NCBI GenBank assembly: GCA_015680685.1
Contig: MNCI01026223.1
Span: 55,073 to 119,072, forward strand
Source: Gnetum montanum
Taxonomy: Eukaryota; Streptophyta; Gnetopsida; Gnetales; Gnetaceae
Length of the DNA: 64,000 nucleotides
Direction of reading: 5' to 3'
The position numbers were made by a program, and so were the translations under genes. Positions 46,385-55,702 of the stretch are shown piece after piece (within the stretch, counting starts at the first letter, position 1; each line of letters begins with the position of its first letter). Below the pieces are notes generated by a model. That model was not told the DNA's origin and made no database searches. It saw only the letters and a list, made by a program, of their open reading frames with translations.

Positions 46385-46866
46385 TGGTCATGTTCCCATT
46401 TCCAAATGGAGTCCTTGCATAATCATGATGGTATTGATTTGTAACAAATGATGTAATTATTATAATAAGACTTGAAAAAATTCTTTGTAATAACGAGCAT
46501 GTCTCTTATGGTGATCTTTGGAGATTTGATTTAAGGTATTTATACTTGGGAATTAGAGGTCATATTAGAATGGAGTTGTATAGCAAATAAAGACGAGTAA
46601 CAGGTATAGAAAGGTAATTGATCATTCCTTCTAGCTAGGTACAAGTTTAATAATGGTGGTAGTGTTAGATTGCCTCTAAGGAATAGATGCTAAAAAATGT
46701 AATCCTAACAAACCCTCAAAGCATGCTCTAGATACATTATCCTTACATTAAAAAAGTTTCCATTTCATTTCATTCTACATTTTCCCTATTGTATTCCTTA
46801 CACATAATATCAAATTTTATATATATTTGACATTTTCCATGACATTTGGAAACATGATGTTACAAG
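46385..46866 (+). repeat. R4 copy A (LTR-like)
   Basis: TGGTCATGTTCCC…CATGATGTTACA, homologous to 40670-41164. It abuts gag sequence of E6 on its right. Confidence 0.6.
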
Positions 46867-47258
46867 ATACTAGCTTTGTTATCATTTGCTAATTCATGAC
46901 ATGTCTTTATAAAAGGATATTTTTAGAATTGGACCTTAGAAGGTTGATTAGGCTTAGAAAGTTTTTCAACCTCCTTGTATTCAGTTATGGCATCTTTCAA
47001 CCTAGCTTTTATCAATGTTGTCATCAATATTGTTTGGATTACATGGTCAGGTGGTAACATAGTATTGTCTTCTTGGTCATTGCATCTCATTTTTTTATTT
47101 TATTATAGAAGTAAAGAAAATTATGGAAAGTAAGGATCTAGATGTTAAGAGATGATTTGAACTTGATAAGCCACATCCTCTCTATTTCTTTGAGTTATAT
47201 TATTTTTCCTTGTAAAATTATTAGTAGATAGGGAATTAACTCCATGAGAAGAAGACAT
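46867..47258 (-). pseudogene. E6: Athila-like gag N-terminal part
   Basis: Minus strand from ATG at 47258 (MSSSHGVNS, compare MPSSHKSNS in E2). After stops it retains CNDQEDNTMLPPDHVIQT, matching WRDLQGNIVLPLDRSIS of E2 gag. The frame ends at R4 copy A; the rest of this gag is at 39300-40560. Confidence 0.65.
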
Positions 47259-47379
47259 ATTAAAATTAGCATGTGTGACTTAACAAAATAAAATAATAAT
47301 ATTTTCCTTAAAGGATAAATCATTAAATTTCAAAAATGATCGTAAAAATTTTAAAATAATTTAAATTATTCACATTAGT

Positions 47380-47396
47380 GTTTAATAACGGTGCTA
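47380..47396 (-). other. E6 primer binding site, heavily decayed
   Basis: Minus strand TAGCACCGTTATTAAAC, still recognisable as the tRNA-Asp type, beside the LTR end. Confidence 0.5.
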
Positions 47397-47397
47397 A

Positions 47398-47934
47398 TGA
47401 TAAATAGTGATATAGTCCCTATGCCCAACTATAAAAATTATAAGTGTTTGTAAGTGATCTAATTGTAATTTGTAGAGTAGACTAGTGAAACTAAAATTTT
47501 TACTTACATCCAATGAGACCTCTAGTTTCAAAATTTCTTTTATAGTATATTTTTTTAAATTTATAACTCAAGAGCTACCTAGTAGAATCAAACTTACAAC
47601 TTAGGATTACCAAGCTAAGACTTATACCATTAGGCTAATACCCTATTATTTTAGTAGAGTATTTAGATTATTAAGTATGATTACAAGTTACTATCTTTCC
47701 AATTATACTCATGATTATCCTTAAGTTATATAATTAAGTGTAATTAAGGTGTATGATTTATGTTTATGGGACATGATCAGAATATTATTAAAATATATAA
47801 ATTTACCAATTAATCTAATGGATATGAAAGTAAACTCTAATATAAGATAGGGTGATGAGTGTTTGGGCCCACTTATTATACACATCTTGAACACATACAT
47901 TTATTGTAAGGATTACTAATTATAATACTACTGG
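47398..47934 (-). repeat. E6 5' LTR, truncated by E2
   Basis: TGATAAATAGTGATATAGTC… corresponds to TGATGAGTGGCGAGGTACCC of younger copies. The alignment runs to GGATTACTAAT…ACTACTGG, which matches E5 55185-55212, and stops where the E2 LTR starts. No continuation was found right of E2. Confidence 0.65.
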
Positions 47935-48019
47935 TGATGAGACATGATATTCACAAGCTGCGATATCGAGTCGTCCCTTGCGATGTCATGTACATGATAT
48001 CGCAGTCCGCCGCCAAATC

Positions 48020-48027
48020 TATAAATA
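48020..48027 (+). promoter_or_regulatory. TATA box of E2 5' LTR
   Basis: TATAAATA followed by AGAGG, as in E1. The truncated 3' LTR has lost it. Confidence 0.65.
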
Positions 48028-48290
48028 AGAGGTGGCACTCCCCTTATTTCCCATCCTAGGCTTAAAGTATGGAAACTCTAGCAGTTTAATCACTCCAGAG
48101 ATAGAATATTTTCCATGTGCCCGCAGTAGGAGTCCCCAAGTGAACGGATCTTTATTCGAGTAGCTTTGTACCTGAATGCAAGTTATGTACAACAATAAAG
48201 ACAAACTTTGTGGATAAACCTTGCAGTGCATGGAATAGGATTTATTACCTGTTATTTCTTACATGTTATTTATTACCTACATTAGCGTGG

Positions 48291-48463
48291 CATGAGTACG
48301 ACTTGATTACGAGCATTGACAAATGTGTACGGCTAATCAAGGAATCGGCTGCTCATCGCAATTAGTCTCTCTCACCCTCAACTCCTAGAACACGAGATGA
48401 GTACGACTTGATTACGAGCATCTACGAATGTGTACGGCTAGTCAAGGAATCGGCTGCTCATCA
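48291..48463 (+). repeat. Spaced ~68-bp direct duplication within E2 LTR
   Basis: GAGTACGACTTGATTACGAG…CGGCTGCTCATC occurs at 48291-48358 and 48395-48463. Both copies also occur in the 3' LTR (52815-52882, 52921-52989), so the duplication predates insertion. E1 and E3 LTRs lack it. Confidence 0.85.
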
Positions 48464-48886
48464 TGTTTAGGCTAGTTAAGTTTCTCAGTACGACCACTTC
48501 AAGCACGTGCATTACGTGTGGTGATCCCAGTAACAATTAGCATTTGGTAGCCACAGTTGCATAGTTCATGGTGTGTATGGTAAGTGGGAATGGATGCTAA
48601 CACTAGTTAATTTAGACTTAGTCCTTAGTTAGAGATAGTTAGCTTTCTCAACCCTTCGCTCTTAGCATAGAAGACATAAAATCATAAAAGGCCATAAAAA
48701 TCATATACCTCGGACTTACTTAACCATACACCGTGACAACTATAAGTAAGTCTAGGCAGACAACGAATGATTAACCCCAAGTGTTCCATGGTGCATGTAG
48801 GCATTTAGTCTGCGGAGTTCGACCGGATCGTGTGTGCTATGCTCATTTCATATGGTTGAGTGTAGGGGCACCTCGCCACTCATCAT

Positions 48887-48904
48887 TGGCGCCATTGCCG
48901 GTGA
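48887..48904 (+). other. E2 primer binding site (tRNA-Asp)
   Basis: TGGCGCCATTGCCGGTGA, 16 of 18 matches to the tRNA-Asp site, one base after the LTR. Confidence 0.8.
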
Positions 48905-49027
48905 CTAAGTGTTTGTGTGCTGAATAGAACATAAGGGATATCACTCATATCATTGTGAGCCTTAACGAACCTTTGGGTTAATCAAAAGAAAAAATTTATA
49001 TAATGGTAAATTAGCACACCGATAAAA

Positions 49028-52000
49028 ATGCCTTCTTCTCATAAGAGCAACTCACCTCCTAAGGATCATACATGAGATAGTCAGCAACATAAAACACATA
49101 ACCAAAATCAACCAAGTCCTAAATAATATAAGATGACATATACTCATCTTGATGAGTATATCCCTAATTTTACTTTTATTCTTGATCAGGATGAACAGCT
49201 GCGGTGGAGAGATTTGCAAGGTAACATTGTGTTACCCCTAGATCGATCAATCTCTCGCATGCTTTTTCATTCCTTGGCACAGATAGGCATGACTGAATTA
49301 TTTGCTGAATACATTGTGGAAGAATTTGATATGAGGGATTATTATCCCACAGATGCCCAACGTATAAGAGACTTAAGGCAAGAGAGTCAACATGCACTAT
49401 TGAAGGGGAAGGTCCCGCACGTCCTTAGCGAAATAGGAGATGAGGAACCCCTTATCACAGGTTCTTTAGAAAATGATGTTCCTCCTCCTAACGATGGAGA
49501 GGAGGTTGGGTATTAGAATCTATGATCAATGATACATATCCTTGGTTCTGATGCCCATGAACACCAACTGTTCATAGAGGGAACAACCACTTATGCTAAG
49601 GATGGGCACTTAGATCATCGCCACGATCGGGGCCATAGTAGCCGAAGAGAAGGCAAGAAACATCATCATGGCGATGGTTCCCCTTCTTCTTCTCCTTCAT
49701 CCCATCACTCATCCTCTCCTTACACATTTGGGCACAGCCACCATGAACATAAAGGTGAGGATAAAGGTAAGAAGGATGAAAGACCTCGATGGGAAAGTTG
49801 AGAGAGAGGACAAGGGCAAGGATGTAGGGAGAGTAGGGAACAATGCAAACATTACAGGCATCGTGAAAGAGACGATCATGATGAACCCCTACTTGCAACC
49901 CAAAGTATGATTGACATAATGAAGGCAGTTAGGATTCCCACAAGGCATTTAAAAGATAGTCGGATCAAACGATTAGACATGAACAATATCCCACGATTTG
50001 AAGGGGGATACAACGTTGATCCGCAAAATCATTTATAGGCATTCCACAATGCCTGTGCCTTGAAAAATATAGAAAATGAGTGGAAAAAACTTAAGTTGTT
50101 CCCAAGGACACTCACCAAGGAAGCAGAGAGCTGGTATTGGTCCTTAGAGTCGGAAACCATCAGGAGGTGGAGTATGATGCTAGAACTGTTCAATGAAAAG
50201 TATCAGACATACTCTAGATTGTCCAATTTGCGTAAGCAGATCCAAGGCTGGAAGCAAGGTACATATGAACCCTTGGATGATGCCATGGCCCACTACTACA
50301 CATTGTTACATCGTTGCCCAGGCCATGAGTACACTCAGGGGGATCAACTTCGCCACATCATGGATGGGCTAAGGCATGAAACTAGAAGAACCCTTGGAAC
50401 TTATGCCCAAGGGAGACTCTCACAACTTAGAGTTCATGAAGTACATAGCTTGTTGGAACAAGTAGCAAAAGAAGAAGGTGAACTATGAAAAAGGGAAAGC
50501 ATGGAAGAGTACAACCGTGATCCCTCCCTTTGAAAGAAGGGAGTGAAATTTTGTGATGAAGAGGATGAGTCACCAATCGAAGAGTTGGTGAATAGAAAGA
50601 CCTTGCCGCTTCAAAAGTTGACAACAGAAATAGCGGCTAAGGTAGATGATGTATGGAGTTCCTTAGACTCTAAAATTGAAACTGTCTTAAAAATTGTAGA
50701 AGAGTCTAAGGTAGAAGAAAGTAGTGATAAAGGTAAGAAAAAGTGGAGAGATTTAGGCCCTGCACATAACAAGGGTAAGGGGAAAATCACTAACTCCGAT
50801 GTGGTTGTGGAGTTAGACACAGACGATGATGGTGGACGTGAGATCTGCCATTATGACCATCCTAAGGGATGTTGCCCCATCATCTCACATCTATAGGAGT
50901 TTGGGGTGTATGCGCTTAATCCAAGACTCAACCAATGGCAAACACCCCGAAGGTTACCTTATCCACAAGGTAATCCAAGGAAGTTCCACCAACCACTAAC
51001 GTATTATCCAAGTGGAACTCCACCACAGCCCATCGGACAACATTAGCAGTGGCAATACCCACAGTCATGGGGGATGCCATCGCCGAACCATCAATACCCT
51101 TATCGGTAGCTTGATCCTTATGGATATTATGTGTAGCAGCAGATTTCTCCAAGTGACTCTATGAGCCACAAAACCCCCAACCGTCACTACCAAGTTTGGG
51201 AGTACTTCAAAAGGACTCCTTCTCCTCCAAGAGAGACTCCGTATCCACACCATCCTTCAAATCCATCCGCACCTCTTCCACCACAAGTAGTTCCCGTAAC
51301 ACCTCCTGCTCCAACAATGGAAGGGGAACTTCCTCCACAACCGTAGCAACATCATGCTGCGAGAGCTATAAATATCCAACCTACTGCTAGTTCTGATAAC
51401 TGTAGAAAGGGAAGAACTTTCTTTAGAACCAAAAGCCCAGACAAACTCTCGCAACAACAAGCGGTTGGGCCCATGTACACTCCTCCACCATCTAACACTT
51501 CGGAGCACCCTTCTGTCCAAAATCAGAGCGTAACGCATACGGTTATGTTAACGCATACTGTAACCAACTGGATTAAGGTAGGCCACCTTCCCAGGAAACT
51601 AACTGACCCTGGGAGTCCCTTAATCTATTTACAGATCATCGGGAACAAACCACATAGGGATCTTCTTGACTCAGGTTCTGGAGTCAACTTAATTTCACAA
51701 GAGATGTATCATGCCTGGAACCTGCCCCAACTTAAGAAGAGTAACATTCAATTAGAGTTGGTAGACCAGTCCATCACCATTCTCTTGGGATTGGTGGAGG
51801 ACATCATTACCATTGTGTGTGGTTGGTCTTACCCAGCTGATTTTCTGGTGATTGAAGTGAACAACAATGAAGGGGACTTCCTAATTATAATGGGAAGGGC
51901 ATGGCTAAGTACAGTAGATGCATGCCTTAGGATCCACGATCTTTCCTTGGAAATCTCTAAGATAAACATTTGTGGAAAGATCGAGAATCAGAAAGTTCCA

Positions 52001-52276
52001 TGCATCACATATAGTGATTCATTGGGTGATGACATGGAGGAAATGCCTCCATGCAATAGGTGTGCCCACGAAACTTTGAAACAAAGATGCCTATATGTAG
52101 TAACCACACAACTAGTAGTAGACACCCCGTGGTTGACAGGTACTAGAAGGAGTAGAAAAATATGCATGGAACGAACTGAGAAAACCCATGCCAACAACGA
52201 AGGCATAGATACATTGGAATATGAGCGTCACCAACTTCCATCCCTTAGTCTAAGATCATCAATTGGAAGAAGTTGA
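49028..52276 (+). pseudogene. E2 gag-protease, one frame with 13 stops
   Basis: From ATG 49028 a single frame runs to 52276 without a frameshift, interrupted by stops at 49073, 49124, 49514, 49523, 49799, 50036, 50486, 50531, 50894, 51044, 51107, 51134 and 51344 (mostly TAG and TGA). Domains: N-terminal gag domain (49133-49516), His/Ser/Lys-rich linker (49529-49900), Retrotrans_gag capsid domain (about 49960-50480), C-x-Y-x-H-x-K-G-C motif (50840-50870), Pro-rich region (50950-51460), retropepsin with intact DSGSGVN (51666-51690) and FLIIMGRAWLS (51880-51915). Gag would form the particle and protease would mature it. The CCHC knuckle is atypical. The frame ends just before the pol deletion. 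Confidence 0.88.
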
Positions 52277-52332
52277 GCACTTTTACGAAATTCAAACAGA
52301 CGTTCATTATTTCGGATCTCTCCCTTACAACT
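52277..52332 (+). other. E2 pol-deletion junction
   Basis: CATCAATTGGAAGAAGTTGA (52257-52276) matches E1 17517-17536. Within about 60 bp the sequence instead matches the end of the E1 integrase region (GGATCTCTCCCTTACAACTC against GGATCTCCTTCTTTCAATTC, 20440). The loss relative to E1 is about 2.9 kb. Confidence 0.75.
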
Positions 52333-52350
52333 CAGTCATGGGGGAGATGG
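52333..52350 (+). promoter_or_regulatory. CAGTCATGGGGGAGATGG motif (E2)
   Basis: Identical over 18 bases to E1 20458-20475, although the neighbouring sequence has diverged. Confidence 0.6.
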
Positions 52351-52689
52351 CCACCTATGTTGATCATATGGGGCCCTTAGTTCTTTTTCAATTTTTTTTA
52401 TGCATTTTTGTTTTACAAGTTTTTTTTTACAATGTTTTTGTCTTACACCTTTTTGTTTTACAAATTTTTTTAATTTTTCTTATTTTTTGTTTTACAACCT
52501 TCTTTAACTTTTCTTGTTCTTATTTTATAACATCGTTATACTTTTTCATTTTGTGTGTGTGTGTGTATCCACCCTGTAAGTTTGTCATCCAATAAGTGTT
52601 CAGACTAATGGTATGAACTATTTTCATATTGATTGCTAATGTTTGGTTTTTACCTTTAAGTCACAATGTTGATACTAAGGTATGTTTGG
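52351..52689 (+). other. E2 3' noncoding remnant
   Basis: Contains several spaced TTTTTGTTTTACA units (52397-52500) and a (TG)n microsatellite near 52551-52566. It matches E1 20476-20730, then joins the LTR abruptly near 52689; the rest of the 3' region, the polypurine tract and the start of the LTR are missing. Confidence 0.65.
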
Positions 52690-53402
52690 TTTGTACCTGA
52701 ACACAAGTTGTGTTCAGAAATAAAGACGAGCTTTGTGGATAAACCTTGTAGTGCATGGAATAGGATTTATTACTTGTTATTTCTTACATGTTATTTATTA
52801 CCTGCATTAGCATGGCATGAGTACGACTTGATTACGAGCATTGATGAATGTGTACGGCTAATCAAGGAATCGGCTGCTCATCGCGATTAGTCTCTCTCAC
52901 CCTTATCTCCTAGAATGCGAGATGAGTACGACTTGATTACGAGCATTTACGGATGTGTATGGCTAGTCAAGGAATCAGCTGCTCATCATGTTTAGGCTAG
53001 TTAAGTGCCTCAGTACGACCACTTCGAGCACATGCATTACGTGTGGTGATCCCAGTAATGATTAGCATTTGGTAGCCATAGTTGCATAGTTCAGGGTGTG
53101 TATGGTAAGTGGGAATGGATGCTGATGCTAGTTAATTTAGACTTAGTTCTTAGTTAGAGTTAGTTAGCTTTCTCAACCCTTCACCTTGATAGCATAGGAG
53201 AAAAACCAGAAAAAAATATAAAAATCATATACCTCGAACTTAACCATACACCGTGACAACTACAAGTAATTCTGGGAAGACAACGAATGATTAACCCCAA
53301 GTGTTCCATGGGGTGTGTAGGCATTTAGTTTGCAGAGTTTGATTGGATCATGCATGCTACGCTTGTTTCGTATGGTTGAGTGTAGGGTTACCTCACTCAT
53401 CA
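52690..53402 (+). repeat. E2 3' LTR, 5'-truncated
   Basis: Collinear with 48166-48885 (TTTGTACCTGAACACAAG against TTTGTACCTGAATGCAAG). It lacks the palindrome cluster and TATA box and ends CTCACTCATCA. Confidence 0.88.
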
Positions 53403-53639
53403 CCTACAAATATAATCTTGGCCTATATATCTTCTATGCGGTTTTGAGAGTCCCCTAACATTCCATGAGCAACACTTCATTGTGGATGTGAAGTTGAAGG
53501 AGGATCCCCCTCAACCACTAAATCCTTAAAAGAATTCCTAGACTCAAAGCTATTTACTAGAGGATGACAAACACTTTTTCTTTTACTAGGAAATTGATTA
53601 GCATTAGCAACAACTGGGGATCAGTGCCCTTTAGGGAAA

Positions 53640-54470
53640 TTGCTAAAGATAGGATTATCATGTGATTGAGGCATAAGATTTCCAGGTAACCCACTCCCAA
53701 CCACTAGTAGCATCTTTTGTGGCCCCTTCTGGGTTAAGAGAAGTCTTAGTAACATTGGTAGCTTCAAAATTCATGTCTTCCACATCTAACATCTCGGGAT
53801 CTAAAGAAGAAGGATTAGTCAAGTGCACCTCAATAGAATCATAACCCATAGCCTTAGATATATTTTTATCTTTTAATTCTTTACTAACCTATTCAGCTAA
53901 AATTCTCTCAGCTTCAATCTTGGCCAATAGCTTTGGACATAAATCTTTTTGATGATTAGGATTAAGATAATAATAACAATGGTTTAGGAACATAAGATAT
54001 GAAATTTTTTGAATAAAATACTTTCCTTTCACATTAAATTCCAATGATTTTGGATGTTGCTTTTGCATATCAATTTTAACACACACTCGTTGAGTTAGTC
54101 TTGGATGGAAACCTAAAAAGGACTTCATACCGATGACCTCCCCAACCTGTGTAGCAAGAATGTCAACATGTGGAGAAAAGTGTGATGGGAGCCTTGGAAA
54201 TTCTATCCAAACTAGAAAAATACTTTTGCTCTCTTTTTTTGAGTCAAAATCCTCCTTCCAAGGTTGAAGCACTAAAAAGGATTCATATACATCCCAAATT
54301 AATTGTTGTTTTATGAAATCTACCATAGTCCTAGTTTCAAAAGTGATCAGGAAAAATCCTCTGGTAAGATTAGAAGCCAGGGTTAATTTAATGTTTCAAG
54401 GTTCCCAAAATGTTTTGACCCATTCCTAGAAAAATAAGGCAGAAGGAATCTTGCTAGTAAAAAGGCCAAT
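53640..54470 (-). pseudogene. L1-type LINE ORF1 relic (DUF4283 plus knuckle)
   Basis: Minus strand 54326-53889 is open for 145 codons and runs on from RGFFLITFET upstream. It shows the DUF4283 order: GFF-x-I-x-F, W…LVLQPWKEDFD, VWIEFPRLPSHF, IGMKSFLGF, RVCVKIDMQK, then a knuckle CYYYLNPNHQKDLC with the second Cys changed to Tyr. The S/T-rich tail continues to 53658. In plant L1 elements this ORF1 protein coats the RNA. No endonuclease or RT is nearby. Probably the same family as 360-1000. Confidence 0.75.
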
Positions 54471-54809
54471 TGCGTAAAGATGGATGAAGGTTTAAATGGT
54501 TGGATCAAAAATGTCTTTAGGAAAGTCAAAACATAAAACATTGTCATTATCTTCTATATTAGTAGTATTTTTAGTGGATTTCAAATCATTGTTGGAGGAT
54601 TCCATTTCTTTTTGTAAAAGAAACATTTTGGGTCATGTAGACCCATTAGTAATTTTTGTGACCTATCTTTTAGTGTCAATGGTTGAGAAAAGCTAAAAGA
54701 ACCACAAACGAACACTGGATCTTGAGTGCAAAATAGGTTTGTTTCTTGTTCCTCCCTTGAACAAACAAAAAGAGTAGCCCATAAGACATCTTGATCCTCT
54801 ATTTGATAC

Positions 54810-54814
54810 AATAA
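54810..54814 (-). repeat. Target-site duplication of E5 (left)
   Basis: AATAA, identical to 59052-59056. Confidence 0.85.
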
Positions 54815-55687
54815 TGATGAGTGACGAATACCCATATGCTCAACCATATGAATCACTAAGCATTCATGTGTGATCTAGTCAAATCCCATGGATCCTTTGT
54901 CTTCCAATACACTAGCCTCTAGGAAGTGAACTTACTGTAATAGTCATTTGTTGTCTTCCTAATTACACTTATGATATGCAAAGGTATGGTTAAGTGTAAT
55001 TGAGGCATATGATTTTTATTATTTTTATGTTTTATCTTTTGGGTGCTTAAAATAAAGGATGAAAGGAATGAAGTAATTTAATTGCTAATTTAATCTAACT
55101 AACTAATTGATGTCTAAATAATCCTAACATAAGCATCTGATCCCACTTTCTGTACACATCCTAAACACGTATAACATTGTTGGGTTACCAAACATTAAGC
55201 ATTACTGGGATTATCAAGCATTGTGTGCATGCTCGAAGTGGTCATACTTATGTGCTTAATTAATTTCTATTTAATCTAGCTTAATTTAGCTTAAGTACTT
55301 AAAAGCATTAAATAAAATTGCTGAAAACATTGAATGAATGAGAAAATATTTAATCTTGCTAAAGTGCTACAAGGTTTATCAAAAAGCTCATCTTTATTAG
55401 TGCACACATGATCATGCTTAGGTGCAACAGTTCTTGAATAAAGATCCATAAACTTAATGACTCTTGCTATGGATAGTTGGAAAAATATTATAACTATTGG
55501 GAAGAAAAACTACAAGGGATTTGCTACACTATGACCAAAGACTTCCAAACTATTTGCCCAAGTGTTATATTTATAGGCTAGCACACATCCTGCGATATTA
55601 GATATTTGACATTGCTTCTTGATCCTTGATATTAGGTATTCAATATCAGGGCTTTGATATCGAAGCTAGAAAAAATACACTTCATCA
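54815..55687 (-). repeat. E5 3' LTR
   Basis: TGATGAGTGACGAATACC…ACTTCATCA, 873 bp, a subfamily distinct from E3 (GAATCACTAAGCATTCATG near its end). The palindrome cluster (55590-55665) and TATAAATA (minus) near 55571 are present. Confidence 0.9.
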
Positions 55688-55702
55688 TACCCCCACGACT
55701 AA
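55688..55702 (-). other. E5 polypurine tract
   Basis: Minus strand TTTAGTCGTGGGGGTA next to the LTR, nearly the same as E1 22372. Confidence 0.7.

Larger units (their letters stand above)
47935..48885 (+). repeat. E2 5' LTR
   Basis: TGATGAGACATG…CCACTCATCA. A GATATCG cluster is at 47947-48003, a TATA box at 48020 and AATAAA at 48190. Confidence 0.92.
47935..53402 (+). mobile_element. E2: pol-deleted Athila-like element
   Basis: A complete 951-bp 5' LTR, primer site, gag-protease reading frame, then a direct jump to the 3' noncoding region, followed by a 3' LTR missing about 230 bp of its start. RT, RNase H and integrase are absent. The 5-bp flanks (ACTGG and CCTAC) do not match, which suggests a rearrangement after or during insertion. 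The LTRs belong to a subfamily with an internal ~70-bp duplication. Confidence 0.88.

Noticed and set aside
48019-48231. 70-codon minus-strand ORF
   Set aside because: It lies wholly within the E2 LTR, antisense to the promoter and R region.
48291-48463. Short spaced repeats that might suggest a CRISPR array
   Set aside because: Only two units of ~68 bp inside an LTR, present in both LTRs; the setting is a plant retroelement.
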